A stretch of DNA of 64,000 bases from Acidimicrobiaceae bacterium (GCA_003153575.1 PLZW01000037.1:62001-126000), one strand, 5' to 3'; positions 32,843 to 42,117 are shown, counted from the stretch's first letter. The notes: generated from the letters alone by a model not told the origin. A program made the numbers and translations.

Positions 32843-33475
32843 ATGCACGCGTCCCTGCCCGCCGACGGTGCCGACGACGCCACGCTTGACGAGCGCACCG
32901 TCGATCCTGACCCGCTGGTCCAGTTCCGGCAGTGGTACGAACGGGCCGGTCGGGCGGTCGCCGCGCCGGAGGCGATGGCCCTGGCCACGGCCGATGCCGC
33001 CGGGCGGCCCTCGGTGCGGATGGTGCTGCTCAAGTCCTGGGGGGAGGAAGGGTTCGTCTTCTACACGAACTACGACGGGCGCAAGAGCCGCGACCTCGAG
33101 GCGAATCCCGAGGCGGCCCTGCTCTTCTACTGGGAGCCCCTGGGCCGCCAGGTCCGCATCGAGGGGTCGGTGACCCGCACCGGCGATGCCGAGGCCGACG
33201 AGTACTTCGCCAGTCGCGGGGTGGCCAGCCGGATCGGCGCCTACGCCTCCCACCAGAGCCGCCCGATCGCCAGCCGGGCCGAGCTCGACGCCCAGACGGC
33301 CGTGTGGTCGGTCAACTTTGCCGGCGGCGACGTGCCCCGCCCGCCGTGGTGGGGCGGTTGGCGGCTGGCGCCACGTGCCTTCGAGTTCTGGCAGCTGGGG
33401 GCCGACCGCATGCACGACCGGGTCGCCTACGAGCCGTCCGGACAGGGATGGTCGGTCCACCGCCTCCAGCCCTGA
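32843..33475 (+). CDS. pdxH: Pyridoxamine 5'-phosphate oxidase
   Basis: A 210-residue FMN enzyme that oxidises pyridoxine/pyridoxamine phosphate to PLP, the last step of PLP biosynthesis. Family landmarks are present: RMVLLKSWGEEGFVFYTNY, KSRDLEANP, the FYWEPLGRQVRIEG strand, WWGGWRLAP, and the C-terminal arm RMHDRVAYEP...WSVHRLQP (usual RLAP). Length matches the family. Leaderless ATG. It is divergent from a PLP enzyme, and its stop is 56 bp before the acyl-CoA dehydrogenase start. Confidence 0.93.
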   Translation: MHASLPADGADDATLDERTVDPDPLVQFRQWYERAGRAVAAPEAMALATADAAGRPSVRMVLLKSWGEEGFVFYTNYDGRKSRDLEANPEAALLFYWEPLGRQVRIEGSVTRTGDAEADEYFASRGVASRIGAYASHQSRPIASRAELDAQTAVWSVNFAGGDVPRPPWWGGWRLAPRAFEFWQLGADRMHDRVAYEPSGQGWSVHRLQP

Positions 33476-33519
33476 GCACCGACGGGTCGCCGCCATGGGC
33501 CACCGGGCGCGGCGGGCGA

Positions 33520-33525
33520 TATGTT
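33520..33525 (+). promoter_or_regulatory. -10 box of a leaderless transcript
   Basis: TATGTT ends six nt before the acyl-CoA dehydrogenase ATG. Confidence 0.5.
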
Positions 33526-33531
33526 CTGGCT

Positions 33532-34728
33532 ATGGCAGATGACACGGCAGTGGTCGAGGAGCGCACGACCCAGCTCCTGGACGACCTCGACCCGAAGGCG
33601 GTGTCGAAAGAGGAGTTCCGCGGCCGCCAGTTCGACCTGGGACTGGCCTGGATCTCGTTCCCCGAGGGTTCCGGCGGCCTCGGCCTCCCGCCCGATCTGC
33701 AGCGGATCGTCGACCGGCGCCTGTCCGAGGCCGGGGCGACCCCGGCAGGTGCCCGCGAGTTCTTCGGACTGACCATGGCCGGACCGACGGTGGTCACCCA
33801 CGGGGCGGACGAGCTGCGGTCCCGCCTGCTGCGCCGCACCTTCACGGGCGAGGAGGCCTGGTGCCAGCTGTTCAGTGAGCCCGGCTCCGGCTCCGATCTC
33901 GCCGGACTGGCCACCCGGGCCGTGCGGGACGGCGACGAGTGGGTCATCACCGGCCAGAAGGTCTGGAACACCCTGGCCCACATCGCCGACCGGGGCATGC
34001 TGGTGGCCCGGACCGACCCCGAGGCGCCCAAGCACAAGGGGCTGACCTACTTCGCCCTCGACATGCACGCGCCGGGCGTCGACGTGCGGCCGCTGCGCCA
34101 GATGACTGGCGAGGCCGAGTTCAACGAGGTCTACATGACCGAGGTCCGGGTACCCGACGCCGACCGGATCGGCGAGGTGGGCGAGGGGTGGCGGGTGGCC
34201 ATGACCACCCTGTCCAACGAGCGCACCACCATCGGGGGCGGTGGCGGGGCGCCCCAGCGGGGTTCGGGGTCGATCGCCGAGGCCGTGCGGATCTTCCAGA
34301 GCGACGGGGCCCGTCGGACGACGGTCGAACTCGACCGGCTGATGCAGCTGTGGGTGGAAACGGAAGTGCTCCGGTTGACCAACGTGCGCGCCTCGCAGAA
34401 CCGCAAGGTGGGCAACCCCGGCCCCGAGGGCTCGATCGCCAAGCTGATGTTCGCCGAGGTGAACAAAAAGGTGTTCGAGCTGTGCGTCGACCTCCTCGGC
34501 GCCGACGGCATGGTGGGCTACGACTACACCATGCGCCGCTCCGAGGTCCTGGGCCTGGTCGGCCCGCCGGGCACGTCCCGGAAGTTCTTCCTGCGCTCCC
34601 GGGCCAACTCGATCGAGGGCGGCACGTCCGAGGTCCAGCGCAACATCCTGGGCGAGCGCATCCTCGGCCTGCCCGGCGATGTCCGGGTGGACAAGGAGCT
34701 GCCCTGGTCCAAGGTCCCGAGGAGTTGA
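33532..34728 (+). CDS. Acyl-CoA dehydrogenase family protein
   Basis: A 398-residue FAD acyl-CoA dehydrogenase. The middle domain has CQLFSEPGSGSDLAGL and WVITGQKVWNT; the C-terminal domain ends in the conserved NSIEGGTSEVQRNILGERILGLP. It oxidises acyl-CoA at C2-C3, or in this subgroup steroid-side-chain or branched acyl-CoAs. It is followed on the same strand, 25 bp on, by a thioesterase and then the LLM oxidoreductase, suggesting a catabolic run. Leaderless ATG. Confidence 0.9.
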   Translation: MADDTAVVEERTTQLLDDLDPKAVSKEEFRGRQFDLGLAWISFPEGSGGLGLPPDLQRIVDRRLSEAGATPAGAREFFGLTMAGPTVVTHGADELRSRLLRRTFTGEEAWCQLFSEPGSGSDLAGLATRAVRDGDEWVITGQKVWNTLAHIADRGMLVARTDPEAPKHKGLTYFALDMHAPGVDVRPLRQMTGEAEFNEVYMTEVRVPDADRIGEVGEGWRVAMTTLSNERTTIGGGGGAPQRGSGSIAEAVRIFQSDGARRTTVELDRLMQLWVETEVLRLTNVRASQNRKVGNPGPEGSIAKLMFAEVNKKVFELCVDLLGADGMVGYDYTMRRSEVLGLVGPPGTSRKFFLRSRANSIEGGTSEVQRNILGERILGLPGDVRVDKELPWSKVPRS

Positions 34729-34753
34729 GCGGCGACCGCCAGGGGTCCCCGCG

Positions 34754-35584
34754 ATGACCGACGCCCGGCACTTCCTCGGGATGGAGGAGCGCGGCGACCC
34801 CCTCCACTGGCGCCTCCGCGTGGTGCCCGAGCTCACCACCCCCGGCAACTTCCTGTTCGGCGGGTGCGGCCTCGGCGCCGCCCTCGTCGCCCTCGAGGCG
34901 GCGGCCGGGCGGCCCACGGTGTGGTCGACGTGCCAGTACCTGTCCTTCGCCCCGACCGGCTCGGTGCTCGACCTGACGGTGACGCTGGCCGCCGTCGGCA
35001 AGGGGATCACCCAGGCCCGGGCCGTCGGGACGGTGGGGACCAAGGAGATCCTGACCGTCAATGCGGCCCTCGGATTGCCGCGCCACCTCGACGCCGAAGG
35101 GGTGTGGGTTGCGCCGCCCGACGTGCCCCCGCCCGATGCGTGCCCGCCCCGCCGCCTACCGTCGTTCTTCACGACGTCGATCTTCGATCAGATCGACGTC
35201 CGCCTGGCCAAGGGGCGGAGCTTCGAGGAGATCAGCGCCGGCGCCATGGTGCCCGGCGAGCCGGACAGCGCACTGTGGGCCCGGGTGCCCGGCCACCTCG
35301 AGCCCTCGGCCGCCACCTTGGCCATCCTCGGGGACTACGTGACGGGTGGTGTGAGCCAGGCGGTGGGTCGTAGGGCGATGTCACGGAGCCTGGACAACAC
35401 GCTGCGGGTGGTGCGCCTCGAGCCCACCGAGTGGGTCCTGTGCGACATCCGGATCCAGGCCCTGGTCGACGGCTATGGCCAGGGCACGGCCTTCCTGTGG
35501 TCGGAGACGGGCCACTTGCTGGCCACGGCCAGCCAGTCGATGAACATCCGTATCGATCCGCCACAGGACGGCCCGACCGCCTGA
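34754..35584 (+). CDS. Acyl-CoA thioesterase-like protein (TesB-like double hotdog)
   Basis: A 276-residue protein. The N-terminal segment NFLFGGCGLGAALVALEAA matches the first hotdog helix of TesB-type acyl-CoA thioesterases. The second half repeats the strand pattern (VTGGVSQAVGRRAMSRSLDN, then IRIQALVDGYGQGTAFLW) with the catalytic-type D-x-x-x-x-G. Hydrolysis of an acyl-CoA is likely. It sits 25 bp after the acyl-CoA dehydrogenase, in a probable unit. Confidence 0.72.
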   Translation: MTDARHFLGMEERGDPLHWRLRVVPELTTPGNFLFGGCGLGAALVALEAAAGRPTVWSTCQYLSFAPTGSVLDLTVTLAAVGKGITQARAVGTVGTKEILTVNAALGLPRHLDAEGVWVAPPDVPPPDACPPRRLPSFFTTSIFDQIDVRLAKGRSFEEISAGAMVPGEPDSALWARVPGHLEPSAATLAILGDYVTGGVSQAVGRRAMSRSLDNTLRVVRLEPTEWVLCDIRIQALVDGYGQGTAFLWSETGHLLATASQSMNIRIDPPQDGPTA

Positions 35585-35655
35585 GCCGGGCCGGCGAGGC
35601 CCGATCTTCCACCCCGGTAGTGTCTCGTGCGCAGCCGAATCGAACGGGGACGACG

Positions 35656-36705
35656 ATGAAGATCAGCACGATGCTCAGCTACGCAGGCGGGTTCCGGAAG
35701 GCCGCCGCCCAGGTGGCCGAGATGGAGAAGGCGGGCCTGGACCTGGTGTGGGTGGCCGAGGCCTACGGGATCGACAGCCCCAGCCAGATGGGCTATCTGG
35801 CCGCGCTGACCGAGACGGTGGAGATCGGCTCGGCCATCCTCCCCATCTTCACCCGGACCCCCACGCTCATCGCCATGACGGCGGCCGGGGTCGACGCGCT
35901 GTCGGAGGGCCGCTTCCACCTCGGGCTCGGCTCCTCGGGGCCCCAGGTCATCGAGGGCTGGCACGGTGTGCCCTTCGACGCGCCCCTCGGGCGCACCCGG
36001 GAGATCGTCGACGTCTGCCGTCAGGTGTGGGCGCGGGAGGCCCCGCTCGAGCACCACGGCCGCTTCTACGACATGCCCCTGCCGGCGGGACGGGGCACCG
36101 GCCTGGGCAAGGCCCTCAAGATCATCGGCCGTCCCGTCCGGCCGAGCATCCCGATCTGGGTGGCCTCGCTGGGCGAGAAGAACGTGGCCATGACGGCCGA
36201 GATCGCCGACGGTTGGATCCCCATGCTCTACGTGCCGGGTAAGGCCCACGAGGTGTGGGGCGCCGCGCTCGAGGCGGGCCGGGCCAAGCGGGACCCCTCG
36301 CTCGACCCGCTGCAGATCACGGTCGGGGGGATGGTGGCGATCGGCGAGGGCGACGACGTCCGGGCGCTCCGGGACCTGGCCCGTCCCATGGTGGCCCTGT
36401 ACGCGGGCGGCATGGGGGCCAAGGGGCAGAACTTCTACAACGACGTGGTCCGGCGCTACGGCTACGAGGCCGAGGCCGAGAAGATCCAGGACCTCTACCT
36501 CGACGGCAAGAAGTCCGAGGCCGAGGCGCTGGTGCCCGAGGAGCTGCTCAAGTCGATGTCGTTGTGCGGCCCCGAGAGCTACGTCGCCGAGCGGATCGCA
36601 GAATTCAAGGCGGCCGGGGTGAGCCACCTCCAGGTGGTGCCCGTACCGACCGGCGATCAGACCCAGGTCGACGTCATCGCCAAGGTCAAGGAGCTGATCG
36701 GCTGA
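35656..36705 (+). CDS. LLM-class F420-dependent oxidoreductase
   Basis: A 349-residue luciferase-like TIM-barrel protein of the F420-using actinobacterial group. The first strand MKISTMLSYAG and the ITVGGMVAIGEGDDV and GGMGAKGQNFYNDVVRRYG segments are typical. The flavin-binding loop FHLGLGSSGPQVIEGWHG is present. F420 is used for hydride transfer in many actinobacterial catabolic reactions. Substrate unknown. GGGGA lies about 8 nt before the ATG. It ends a group with the acyl-CoA dehydrogenase and thioesterase. Confidence 0.88.
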   Translation: MKISTMLSYAGGFRKAAAQVAEMEKAGLDLVWVAEAYGIDSPSQMGYLAALTETVEIGSAILPIFTRTPTLIAMTAAGVDALSEGRFHLGLGSSGPQVIEGWHGVPFDAPLGRTREIVDVCRQVWAREAPLEHHGRFYDMPLPAGRGTGLGKALKIIGRPVRPSIPIWVASLGEKNVAMTAEIADGWIPMLYVPGKAHEVWGAALEAGRAKRDPSLDPLQITVGGMVAIGEGDDVRALRDLARPMVALYAGGMGAKGQNFYNDVVRRYGYEAEAEKIQDLYLDGKKSEAEALVPEELLKSMSLCGPESYVAERIAEFKAAGVSHLQVVPVPTGDQTQVDVIAKVKELIG

Positions 36706-36726
36706 CGCACCGGTCTCCCGGTCGGT

Positions 36727-37056
36727 TCACTCGTCGGAGACGAGCTCCCCCGTGGTGTGCTCGACCGTGTCGAGGGCGAGCAGGCCGTCGAGCTCCTGGG
36801 CCATCTGCTCGATCTCGTCGGCCTCGTAGTAGCTGCGGTTGAGGGTCAGCGTGAGTTGATTCTGGACGAGTGCGAGGGCGTCCTCGGCTGCTGCCGCGGC
36901 GTCGTACACCGAAAAGAGCCGAGCCTGCATGGCCTGGGCCGAGACGAAGCGGGTGCCGCGGCCGGCGGCCTCGGCGGGCAGGGCACGCAGCGCGTCGCCC
37001 GGTGTGGCGGCATCCGACGTTGTCTCCTGTCCTGCATGCTCCTGGTCCATGGTCAT
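36727..37056 (-). CDS. Small hypothetical protein
   Basis: A 109-residue protein with a low-complexity, Ala-rich N-terminus and a helical C-terminus that includes AAAAEDALALVQNQLTLTLN. No family recognised. AAGGG sits before ATG 37056 (spacing 4) and 37050 (spacing 10); either could be used. It converges with the LLM gene. Confidence 0.5.
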   Translation of the reverse strand: MTMDQEHAGQETTSDAATPGDALRALPAEAAGRGTRFVSAQAMQARLFSVYDAAAAAEDALALVQNQLTLTLNRSYYEADEIEQMAQELDGLLALDTVEHTTGELVSDE

Positions 37057-37294
37057 CTGCCCTTCATGGTCTGGTCCCCGACACCGCTATGGGACACCGC
37101 TTTGGTGTGCCTCCATTCAACACCCCCGGAGTGACATTTCGTCCCCATTCGGACCGGAAATCACCGATCTGCCCCGAGCCGGTGCTGTCCGACCTGGCCC
37201 GATGGCAGGATCGGGAGGTGATCGATCCGAACCCGCTCCCGCCAGAGGCCGCCCGTCCGGCGAGCGCACCTCCGACCGGCGTCGGCACATCCCG
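37057..37294. other. Divergent intergenic region
   Basis: About 240 bases between the minus-strand small gene and the plus-strand oxidoreductase. Both promoters must lie here. No clear operator, repeat or RNA gene is seen. Confidence 0.35.
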
Positions 37295-38737
37295 GTGAGC
37301 CGGTACGACGCCGTGGTGGTCGGCTCCGGCCCGAACGGCCTGGCCGCCGCCGTGACCCTGGCCCGGGCCGGGCTGGCCGTCCACGTGGTGGAGGGGTCGG
37401 ACGTGGCCGGGGGAGGCTGCCGCACCGCCGAGCGCACCAGGCCCGGGTTCCGCCACGACGTCTGCTCCGCGGCCCATCCGCTGCTGGCGCTGTCCCCGTT
37501 CTTCGCCGACCCGGCCTTCGACGGGCTGCGGGACGGGCTCCTCCAGCCCGACGTCCCGTTCGCCCACCCCCTCGATGGCGGCGGAGCTGCCACTGTCTAC
37601 CGGTCCGTCGATGAGACGGCCGATGGACTGGGACCCGACGGCCCCGCCTATCGGCGCCTGATTGGCCCGCTGGTCGAGCGGGCGGAGGATCTGGCCACCT
37701 CGGTCCTGGCCCCGCTGCGGACCCTCCCCCTCCACCCGGCGACCCTCGCCCGGTTCGGACGGGAGGGGTCTCGGAGCATCGACCAACTGGTGGGACGTTT
37801 CGGGTCGGAGCCGGCCCGGGCGCTGCTGGCCGGGGCCGGGGCCCACGCCGCCCGTCCACTGTCGGCGCCGTCCACGGCCGGGTACGGGCTGCTCCTCACT
37901 GCCGCCGCCCACGCCGTCGGGTGGCCGGTGGTGGCCGGCGGCAGTGCCGAGGTGACGGACGCGTTGCTCGACGAGCTGGCGAGGCTCGGGGGGTCGATCA
38001 CCACCGGCCAGTGGGTCCGGCGGTTGGACGAGCTGCCCGGGGCGGAGGTCGTCCTGCTCGACGTGGCGCCGACCTCGGTGCCCGACCTGGTGGGCCCGGC
38101 GCTGCCCGACCGCTACCGCCGGGCCCTCGGCCGTTACCGCTACGGGTCCGGTGTCTGCAAGATCGACTGGGCGCTGTCGGGCCCCGTCCCCTGGACGGCG
38201 CCGGCGTGCCGCCGGGCCGGCACGCTCCATCTCGGAGGGACGGCGGCTGCGGTGGCGGCGGCCGAGTCCGACGTCTGGTCCGGACGCCACCCGGACCGCC
38301 CGTACTGCATCGTGGTCCAACCCGGGGTCGTCGACCGCTCGCGGGTGGACGGCCCCGGCGAGACGCTGTGGGCCTACTGCCACGTGCCGCGGGGCTCGGA
38401 CCGGGACATGACGGTGGTCGTCGCCGCCCAGATCGAGCGGCACGCGCCCGGATTCGGCGATCTGGTCCTGGACGCCACCACCATGACCGCCACCGGGATG
38501 GAGACCTATGACCCGAACTTCGTCGGCGGGGACATCGCAGGGGGCGCGGCCACGGTGCTCCAGACGCTGTCGCGCCCCGTCCTGCGGTGGAACCCCTACC
38601 GGGTGCCGGTGGCCGGGGTCTACCTGTGCTCGTCCTCGACGCCGCCGGGCGCGGGCGTCCACGGGATGTGCGGGGTCTACGCCGCCCGCACGGCCCTCCA
38701 CGACCGGTTCGGGGGTCCACCGCCGTTCGTCCGCTGA
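37295..38737 (+). CDS. Phytoene-desaturase-like NAD(P)/FAD-dependent oxidoreductase
   Basis: A 480-residue flavoprotein. The FAD dinucleotide fold is VVVGSGPNGLAAAVTLARAG with an acidic strand end (VVEGSD). The C-terminal FAD loop is YLCSSSTPPGAGVHGMCG. This is the carotenoid-desaturase (CrtI) / all-trans-retinol-saturase-type group, but other carotenoid genes are absent, so a carotenoid role is unproven. GTG 37295 is in frame with the domain; the earlier open frame is non-coding. Confidence 0.82.
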   Translation: MSRYDAVVVGSGPNGLAAAVTLARAGLAVHVVEGSDVAGGGCRTAERTRPGFRHDVCSAAHPLLALSPFFADPAFDGLRDGLLQPDVPFAHPLDGGGAATVYRSVDETADGLGPDGPAYRRLIGPLVERAEDLATSVLAPLRTLPLHPATLARFGREGSRSIDQLVGRFGSEPARALLAGAGAHAARPLSAPSTAGYGLLLTAAAHAVGWPVVAGGSAEVTDALLDELARLGGSITTGQWVRRLDELPGAEVVLLDVAPTSVPDLVGPALPDRYRRALGRYRYGSGVCKIDWALSGPVPWTAPACRRAGTLHLGGTAAAVAAAESDVWSGRHPDRPYCIVVQPGVVDRSRVDGPGETLWAYCHVPRGSDRDMTVVVAAQIERHAPGFGDLVLDATTMTATGMETYDPNFVGGDIAGGAATVLQTLSRPVLRWNPYRVPVAGVYLCSSSTPPGAGVHGMCGVYAARTALHDRFGGPPPFVR

Positions 38738-38885
38738 CCGTGCCCCCGGGGCGTGGGGCCCTGTGGGGCGGTGGCGAGCCGGCAGCAGGACCGGAGTGGG
38801 CCGGCGGGGTCTCCGACAGGTGCGAAGATGGCCGACCGTGGGTCTGTCCCGGCCGGGACGGACCGGACCCGGAAGGACCGGCTGC

Positions 38886-39956
38886 ATGGAAGGCCCCATC
38901 ACCGATAACGCCCGCGAGGCGATGCTCCTGGCCGCACTGCGCCACGTGGACGCGCGCTCCCTCAAGGAGTCGTTGCTGGCGGTCTCCGACCCCCGCTACC
39001 CGATCTCCAAACCGATCGCCAACGCCCTCGCCGCTCTGCGCAAGCACCGTGACCCCGGCGCGGTGATCGGCAAGGCCCAGTACCGGGCGGCGCTGCCCTA
39101 TGCCGCGGCCGTCTACGCCGAGCGCTGCCTGGCCGCCGTCATCGAGTCCTTGGGTGAGCACGCCGACGACCCGACCCGCGAGCAGCTCCTCGAGGCCATC
39201 GACGCCGCCGGTGTCGACCACGACGACGCCACCGTGACCGTCATGCTGGCCTCGGTGTCCGGTGACGATATGGCCGCCTCCGACCTGTGCTTCTCGATCC
39301 TCGACTCCGATGGACGCTTCGGGCTGCCCGACTGGCAGGCGTTCGAGCGGGTGACGACCGAGCCGGCCGGTCCCCGCGCCCCGGCTTCGACCGGGGCGAC
39401 CCAGGAGCAGCGCGAGGCCCGGCGGGCCAAGAAGCAGCGGGAGGCCGAGGAGCGGCGCAAGAAGGCCGAGGCGGCGGCCCGGGCCGCCGAACAGGTCCGC
39501 CTGGCCCGGAAGAAGGAGCGGGCCGCCGGCTCTGTTCGGCCCGTCGTTCCCACGGGCGCCACGGCGAACGCCCCGATCGCCCCCACCATGGGCCGCCGAC
39601 GGGCGCTGCTGACCCCGCTGGAGGAGGCGGAGTTCGATCGCGACGACCCGTGGGCGGCCGGCATCGTGCTGGCCTGGGTGCCCTTCGACTCGCCGGACCC
39701 GGATCACCCCGGCGTGGACGGCAAAGTCCGGCCGTGCGTGGTGCTGGCCGGTTCGCAGACCCACCTCCTGGTGCGGCCCGGCTACTCGGCCGGCGGCGTC
39801 AAGAGCCGGGACTGGAAGTCGCACCCGGTCCGCTACTGGCGCCAGTCCGGCTTCGACGAGCCGACCTGGATCGACGTCGACGCCGTGCGGGTCTCCCGGC
39901 CGGAAGAGGGGCCGACCGGCTACCTCCAGCCGGACGACTGGAACGCGCTCTGGTAG
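38886..39956 (+). CDS. Helical / coiled-coil / MazF-like three-part protein
   Basis: A 356-residue protein with no single known family. Residues ~10-150 are helical (LAALRHVDARSLKESLLAV, IANALAALRKHRDPGAVIG, YAAAVYAERCLAAVIE). Residues ~172-214 are a highly charged coiled coil (RRAKKQREAEERRKKAEAAA). The C-terminus (~255-356) looks like a PemK/MazF barrel: GIVLAWVPFDSP then GKVRPCVVLAGSQ, and later VRVSRPEEG. The N-terminal antitoxin-like operon partner is missing, so it may not be a toxin. It ends 30 bp from the convergent FtsH-like gene. GGAAGGA lies near the ATG. Confidence 0.6.
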   Translation: MEGPITDNAREAMLLAALRHVDARSLKESLLAVSDPRYPISKPIANALAALRKHRDPGAVIGKAQYRAALPYAAAVYAERCLAAVIESLGEHADDPTREQLLEAIDAAGVDHDDATVTVMLASVSGDDMAASDLCFSILDSDGRFGLPDWQAFERVTTEPAGPRAPASTGATQEQREARRAKKQREAEERRKKAEAAARAAEQVRLARKKERAAGSVRPVVPTGATANAPIAPTMGRRRALLTPLEEAEFDRDDPWAAGIVLAWVPFDSPDPDHPGVDGKVRPCVVLAGSQTHLLVRPGYSAGGVKSRDWKSHPVRYWRQSGFDEPTWIDVDAVRVSRPEEGPTGYLQPDDWNALW

Positions 39957-39986
39957 AGGTCCACCGCTCGGGGCGCACCGGTCGGG

Positions 39987-41855
39987 TCAGTCGCTGTGGC
40001 CGGAGGTGTCCGTGTGGATCTGGGGCACCGCTCCGGACGCCAACCGGGGCTTGTCACGGAGATTGTGGGGCAGGATGTCCTGGTCGCCCTGCGACCGCCG
40101 GATGACCTCGAGGATCTCCTCGCCGATGAGTTCGGCTCGCACCAGGAGGGCGTCGCGCAGTGCCTCCACCACGTGGCGGTGGTCGTCGAGCATCCGGGTG
40201 ACCGACCGCTTCGAGTCGGCCAGCAACGCCTCGACCTCGGCCCGGCTGGCCTCGTCCGAGAGGACCTTGCCGACCAGGCCGCCCCCGGCGTGTTCGATCG
40301 CCCCCACCGAGATGAGCGAGTTGCCCATGCCGAGCAGGCCGACCATCTGGCAGGCGTTGACGGTGGCCGCCTGGAGGTCGCTCGACACCCCGGTCGAGGA
40401 CTCGCCGAAGAAGAGCTCCTCGGCGACCATGCCGCCGAATGCGATGTCGATCATCGCCCGGAGCTCGGACTTGGACATGGTGAAGCGTTCCTCGGTCTCG
40501 GAGTGGCTGAGCAGTCCGAGCGCGTCCTTGCGCTTCACGATGGTGAGCACCTCGAGCTTGCGGGACTTGCCGACCAGCCAGGCCACGGTGGCGTGGCCGG
40601 CCTCATGGGTGGCGATGGAGCGGCGCTCGGCCTCGGTGTACTCGACGGGCTGGGCCAGGCCGATCTCCTCGGTCATCTTGGCTTGCTGGAGGTCGTGCCA
40701 CGACAGGCGGTTGGCGCCGCGGCGCAGGGCCCACACCAGGGCCTCGTCGAGCAGGTGCTCGATCATGACCGGCGAGTAGCCGGCGGTCATGGCGGCCAGT
40801 GTCTCGCGGCGCGCCGGGTCGTCGAGCTCAAGGTCGTGGGACTTCTTGCCCAGGTAGTAGTCGAAGATGTCCCGCCGGCCGGACCGACCGGGCAGACCGA
40901 AGTAGATGTTGCGGTCGAAGCGTCCCGGGCGGACCAGGGCGGCGTCGAGGTCCTCGGCCCGGTTAGTGGCCCCGATGACCAGGATGTTGGCCGGCGTGAA
41001 GGTCGGCTTGGCGAAGCGGTGGCCGGCCGGCAGCCAGGCGTTGACGGCGTCGATGATCTTGCCCCGGAACCGGATCGACCACGGCGTCTGTTCGAACGAC
41101 TGGAGCTGGATCAGCAGCTCGTTGACGACGCCGGGCACGCCCTCGCCCTGGGTGGTGCTCGAGCCCCGCTTGCCGCCGATGGCGTCGAGCTCCTCGATGA
41201 AGCCGATGGCGCCGCCCTCGCGGCGGGCATGACGGCGCAGCTCCTTGAAGTAGGCGCGGATCTTCCGGTTGGTCTGGCCGTAGAACATCGACTGGAAGGC
41301 CGAGGACGACACGAACAGGAACGGGACCCCGGCCTCGGAGGCCATGGCCTTGGCCATGTAGGTCTTGCCGGTGCCCGGGGGTCCCTCGAACAGGATGGCC
41401 TTGCGGGGCGTCCCGCCCATCTGCTCGTTGAAGGTCCGGTAGGCGAGGAACAGGTTGAGGGACTTGGTGACCTCTTCGACCAGTCCGTCCGACCCCCGCA
41501 CGTCGTCGAAGGTCATGGTGAGCTCGTCGGGGCGGTAGAGGATGTGGGGCGACCGCCCGGCGGCGACCATCGGGACGACCATCACCGCCACGAGCACGAT
41601 GATCAGCGACATGGGCAGCAGGTACGGATGCAGGGCCGGGGGGATCGAGAGCGAGGGCAGCCCCATGTTCGGGGCCAGCACGTCCCGGAGGACGAGGAGG
41701 AGGAAGACGAAGCCGAGGAGCACGGCCAGCCGCTGTAGGCGCGAGGAGCGGGCCCGCGCCTTGTGCACTCCGACGTCGGAGGTGGCCATGGCGGCCACGC
41801 CGGTGGCGGACAGCGCCCCCAGTCCGTCGGTGTCCTCTACCTGTGGTGCAGCCAT
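39987..41855 (-). CDS. FtsH-like membrane AAA+ zinc metalloprotease
   Basis: A 622-residue membrane protease. Two hydrophobic segments at ~42-60 and ~79-98 are separated by only ~18 residues, so the usual extracytoplasmic domain of FtsH is missing. Walker A GPPGTGKT is at 158-165. Walker B reads FIEELD (219-224), with Glu where FtsH has Asp. An insertion of about 33 residues (roughly 255-288) lies between NELLIQL and IGATN. The SRH ATNRAEDLD...RPGRFDR is intact, and HEAGH at 417-421 with D493 is the zinc protease site. It degrades membrane or regulatory proteins in an ATP-dependent way if active. The ATG has GGAG about 7 nt upstream. Confidence 0.85.
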   Translation of the reverse strand: MAAPQVEDTDGLGALSATGVAAMATSDVGVHKARARSSRLQRLAVLLGFVFLLLVLRDVLAPNMGLPSLSIPPALHPYLLPMSLIIVLVAVMVVPMVAAGRSPHILYRPDELTMTFDDVRGSDGLVEEVTKSLNLFLAYRTFNEQMGGTPRKAILFEGPPGTGKTYMAKAMASEAGVPFLFVSSSAFQSMFYGQTNRKIRAYFKELRRHARREGGAIGFIEELDAIGGKRGSSTTQGEGVPGVVNELLIQLQSFEQTPWSIRFRGKIIDAVNAWLPAGHRFAKPTFTPANILVIGATNRAEDLDAALVRPGRFDRNIYFGLPGRSGRRDIFDYYLGKKSHDLELDDPARRETLAAMTAGYSPVMIEHLLDEALVWALRRGANRLSWHDLQQAKMTEEIGLAQPVEYTEAERRSIATHEAGHATVAWLVGKSRKLEVLTIVKRKDALGLLSHSETEERFTMSKSELRAMIDIAFGGMVAEELFFGESSTGVSSDLQAATVNACQMVGLLGMGNSLISVGAIEHAGGGLVGKVLSDEASRAEVEALLADSKRSVTRMLDDHRHVVEALRDALLVRAELIGEEILEVIRRSQGDQDILPHNLRDKPRLASGAVPQIHTDTSGHSD

Positions 41856-41956
41856 GGCGTCACTCCGTCCTGTGTCTCCGGCGCCATGCGGCACCGGGCC
41901 CCCTGTGACGGGACGTCAGGCTGACGCCCACGCCCCGCTGCCCTGTACGGTCGTCA

Positions 41957-41966
41957 CACAATTGTG
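41957..41966. promoter_or_regulatory. CACAATTGTG palindrome upstream of the FtsH-like gene
   Basis: A perfect 10-bp palindrome about 100 bp upstream of the FtsH-like start, in the most AT-rich part of this gap. It could be a repressor or activator site. The protein that would bind is unknown. Confidence 0.35.
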
Positions 41967-42090
41967 GACGTCGCCCTGCGCCGAACCTACGGCTGGGCCG
42001 ACGGGACGGTCAACCAACTCCACGCTGGGTGGGCGAATTCACCGGTAGGGGGTGGATTGCAACCGAACGGTCACGCACCGTGGGTGGAAC

Positions 42091-42117
42091 GGCGCCCACC
42101 ACCGCGGTGTGGTCGCC
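42091..42117 (-). terminator. Hairpin after the minus-strand lipoprotein gene
   Basis: GGCG-x-CCAC-x-ACCG (42091-42104) pairs with CGGTGTGG-x-CGCC (42105-42117), one mismatch. It lies 57 bp past the lipoprotein stop on the minus strand, so it may be that gene's terminator. There is no U tract. Confidence 0.4.

Noticed and set aside
38886-41855. Toxin-antitoxin operon of the MazF-like protein and the AAA protease
   Set aside because: The two genes converge, so they cannot be one operon, and no small antitoxin gene is beside the MazF-like gene.
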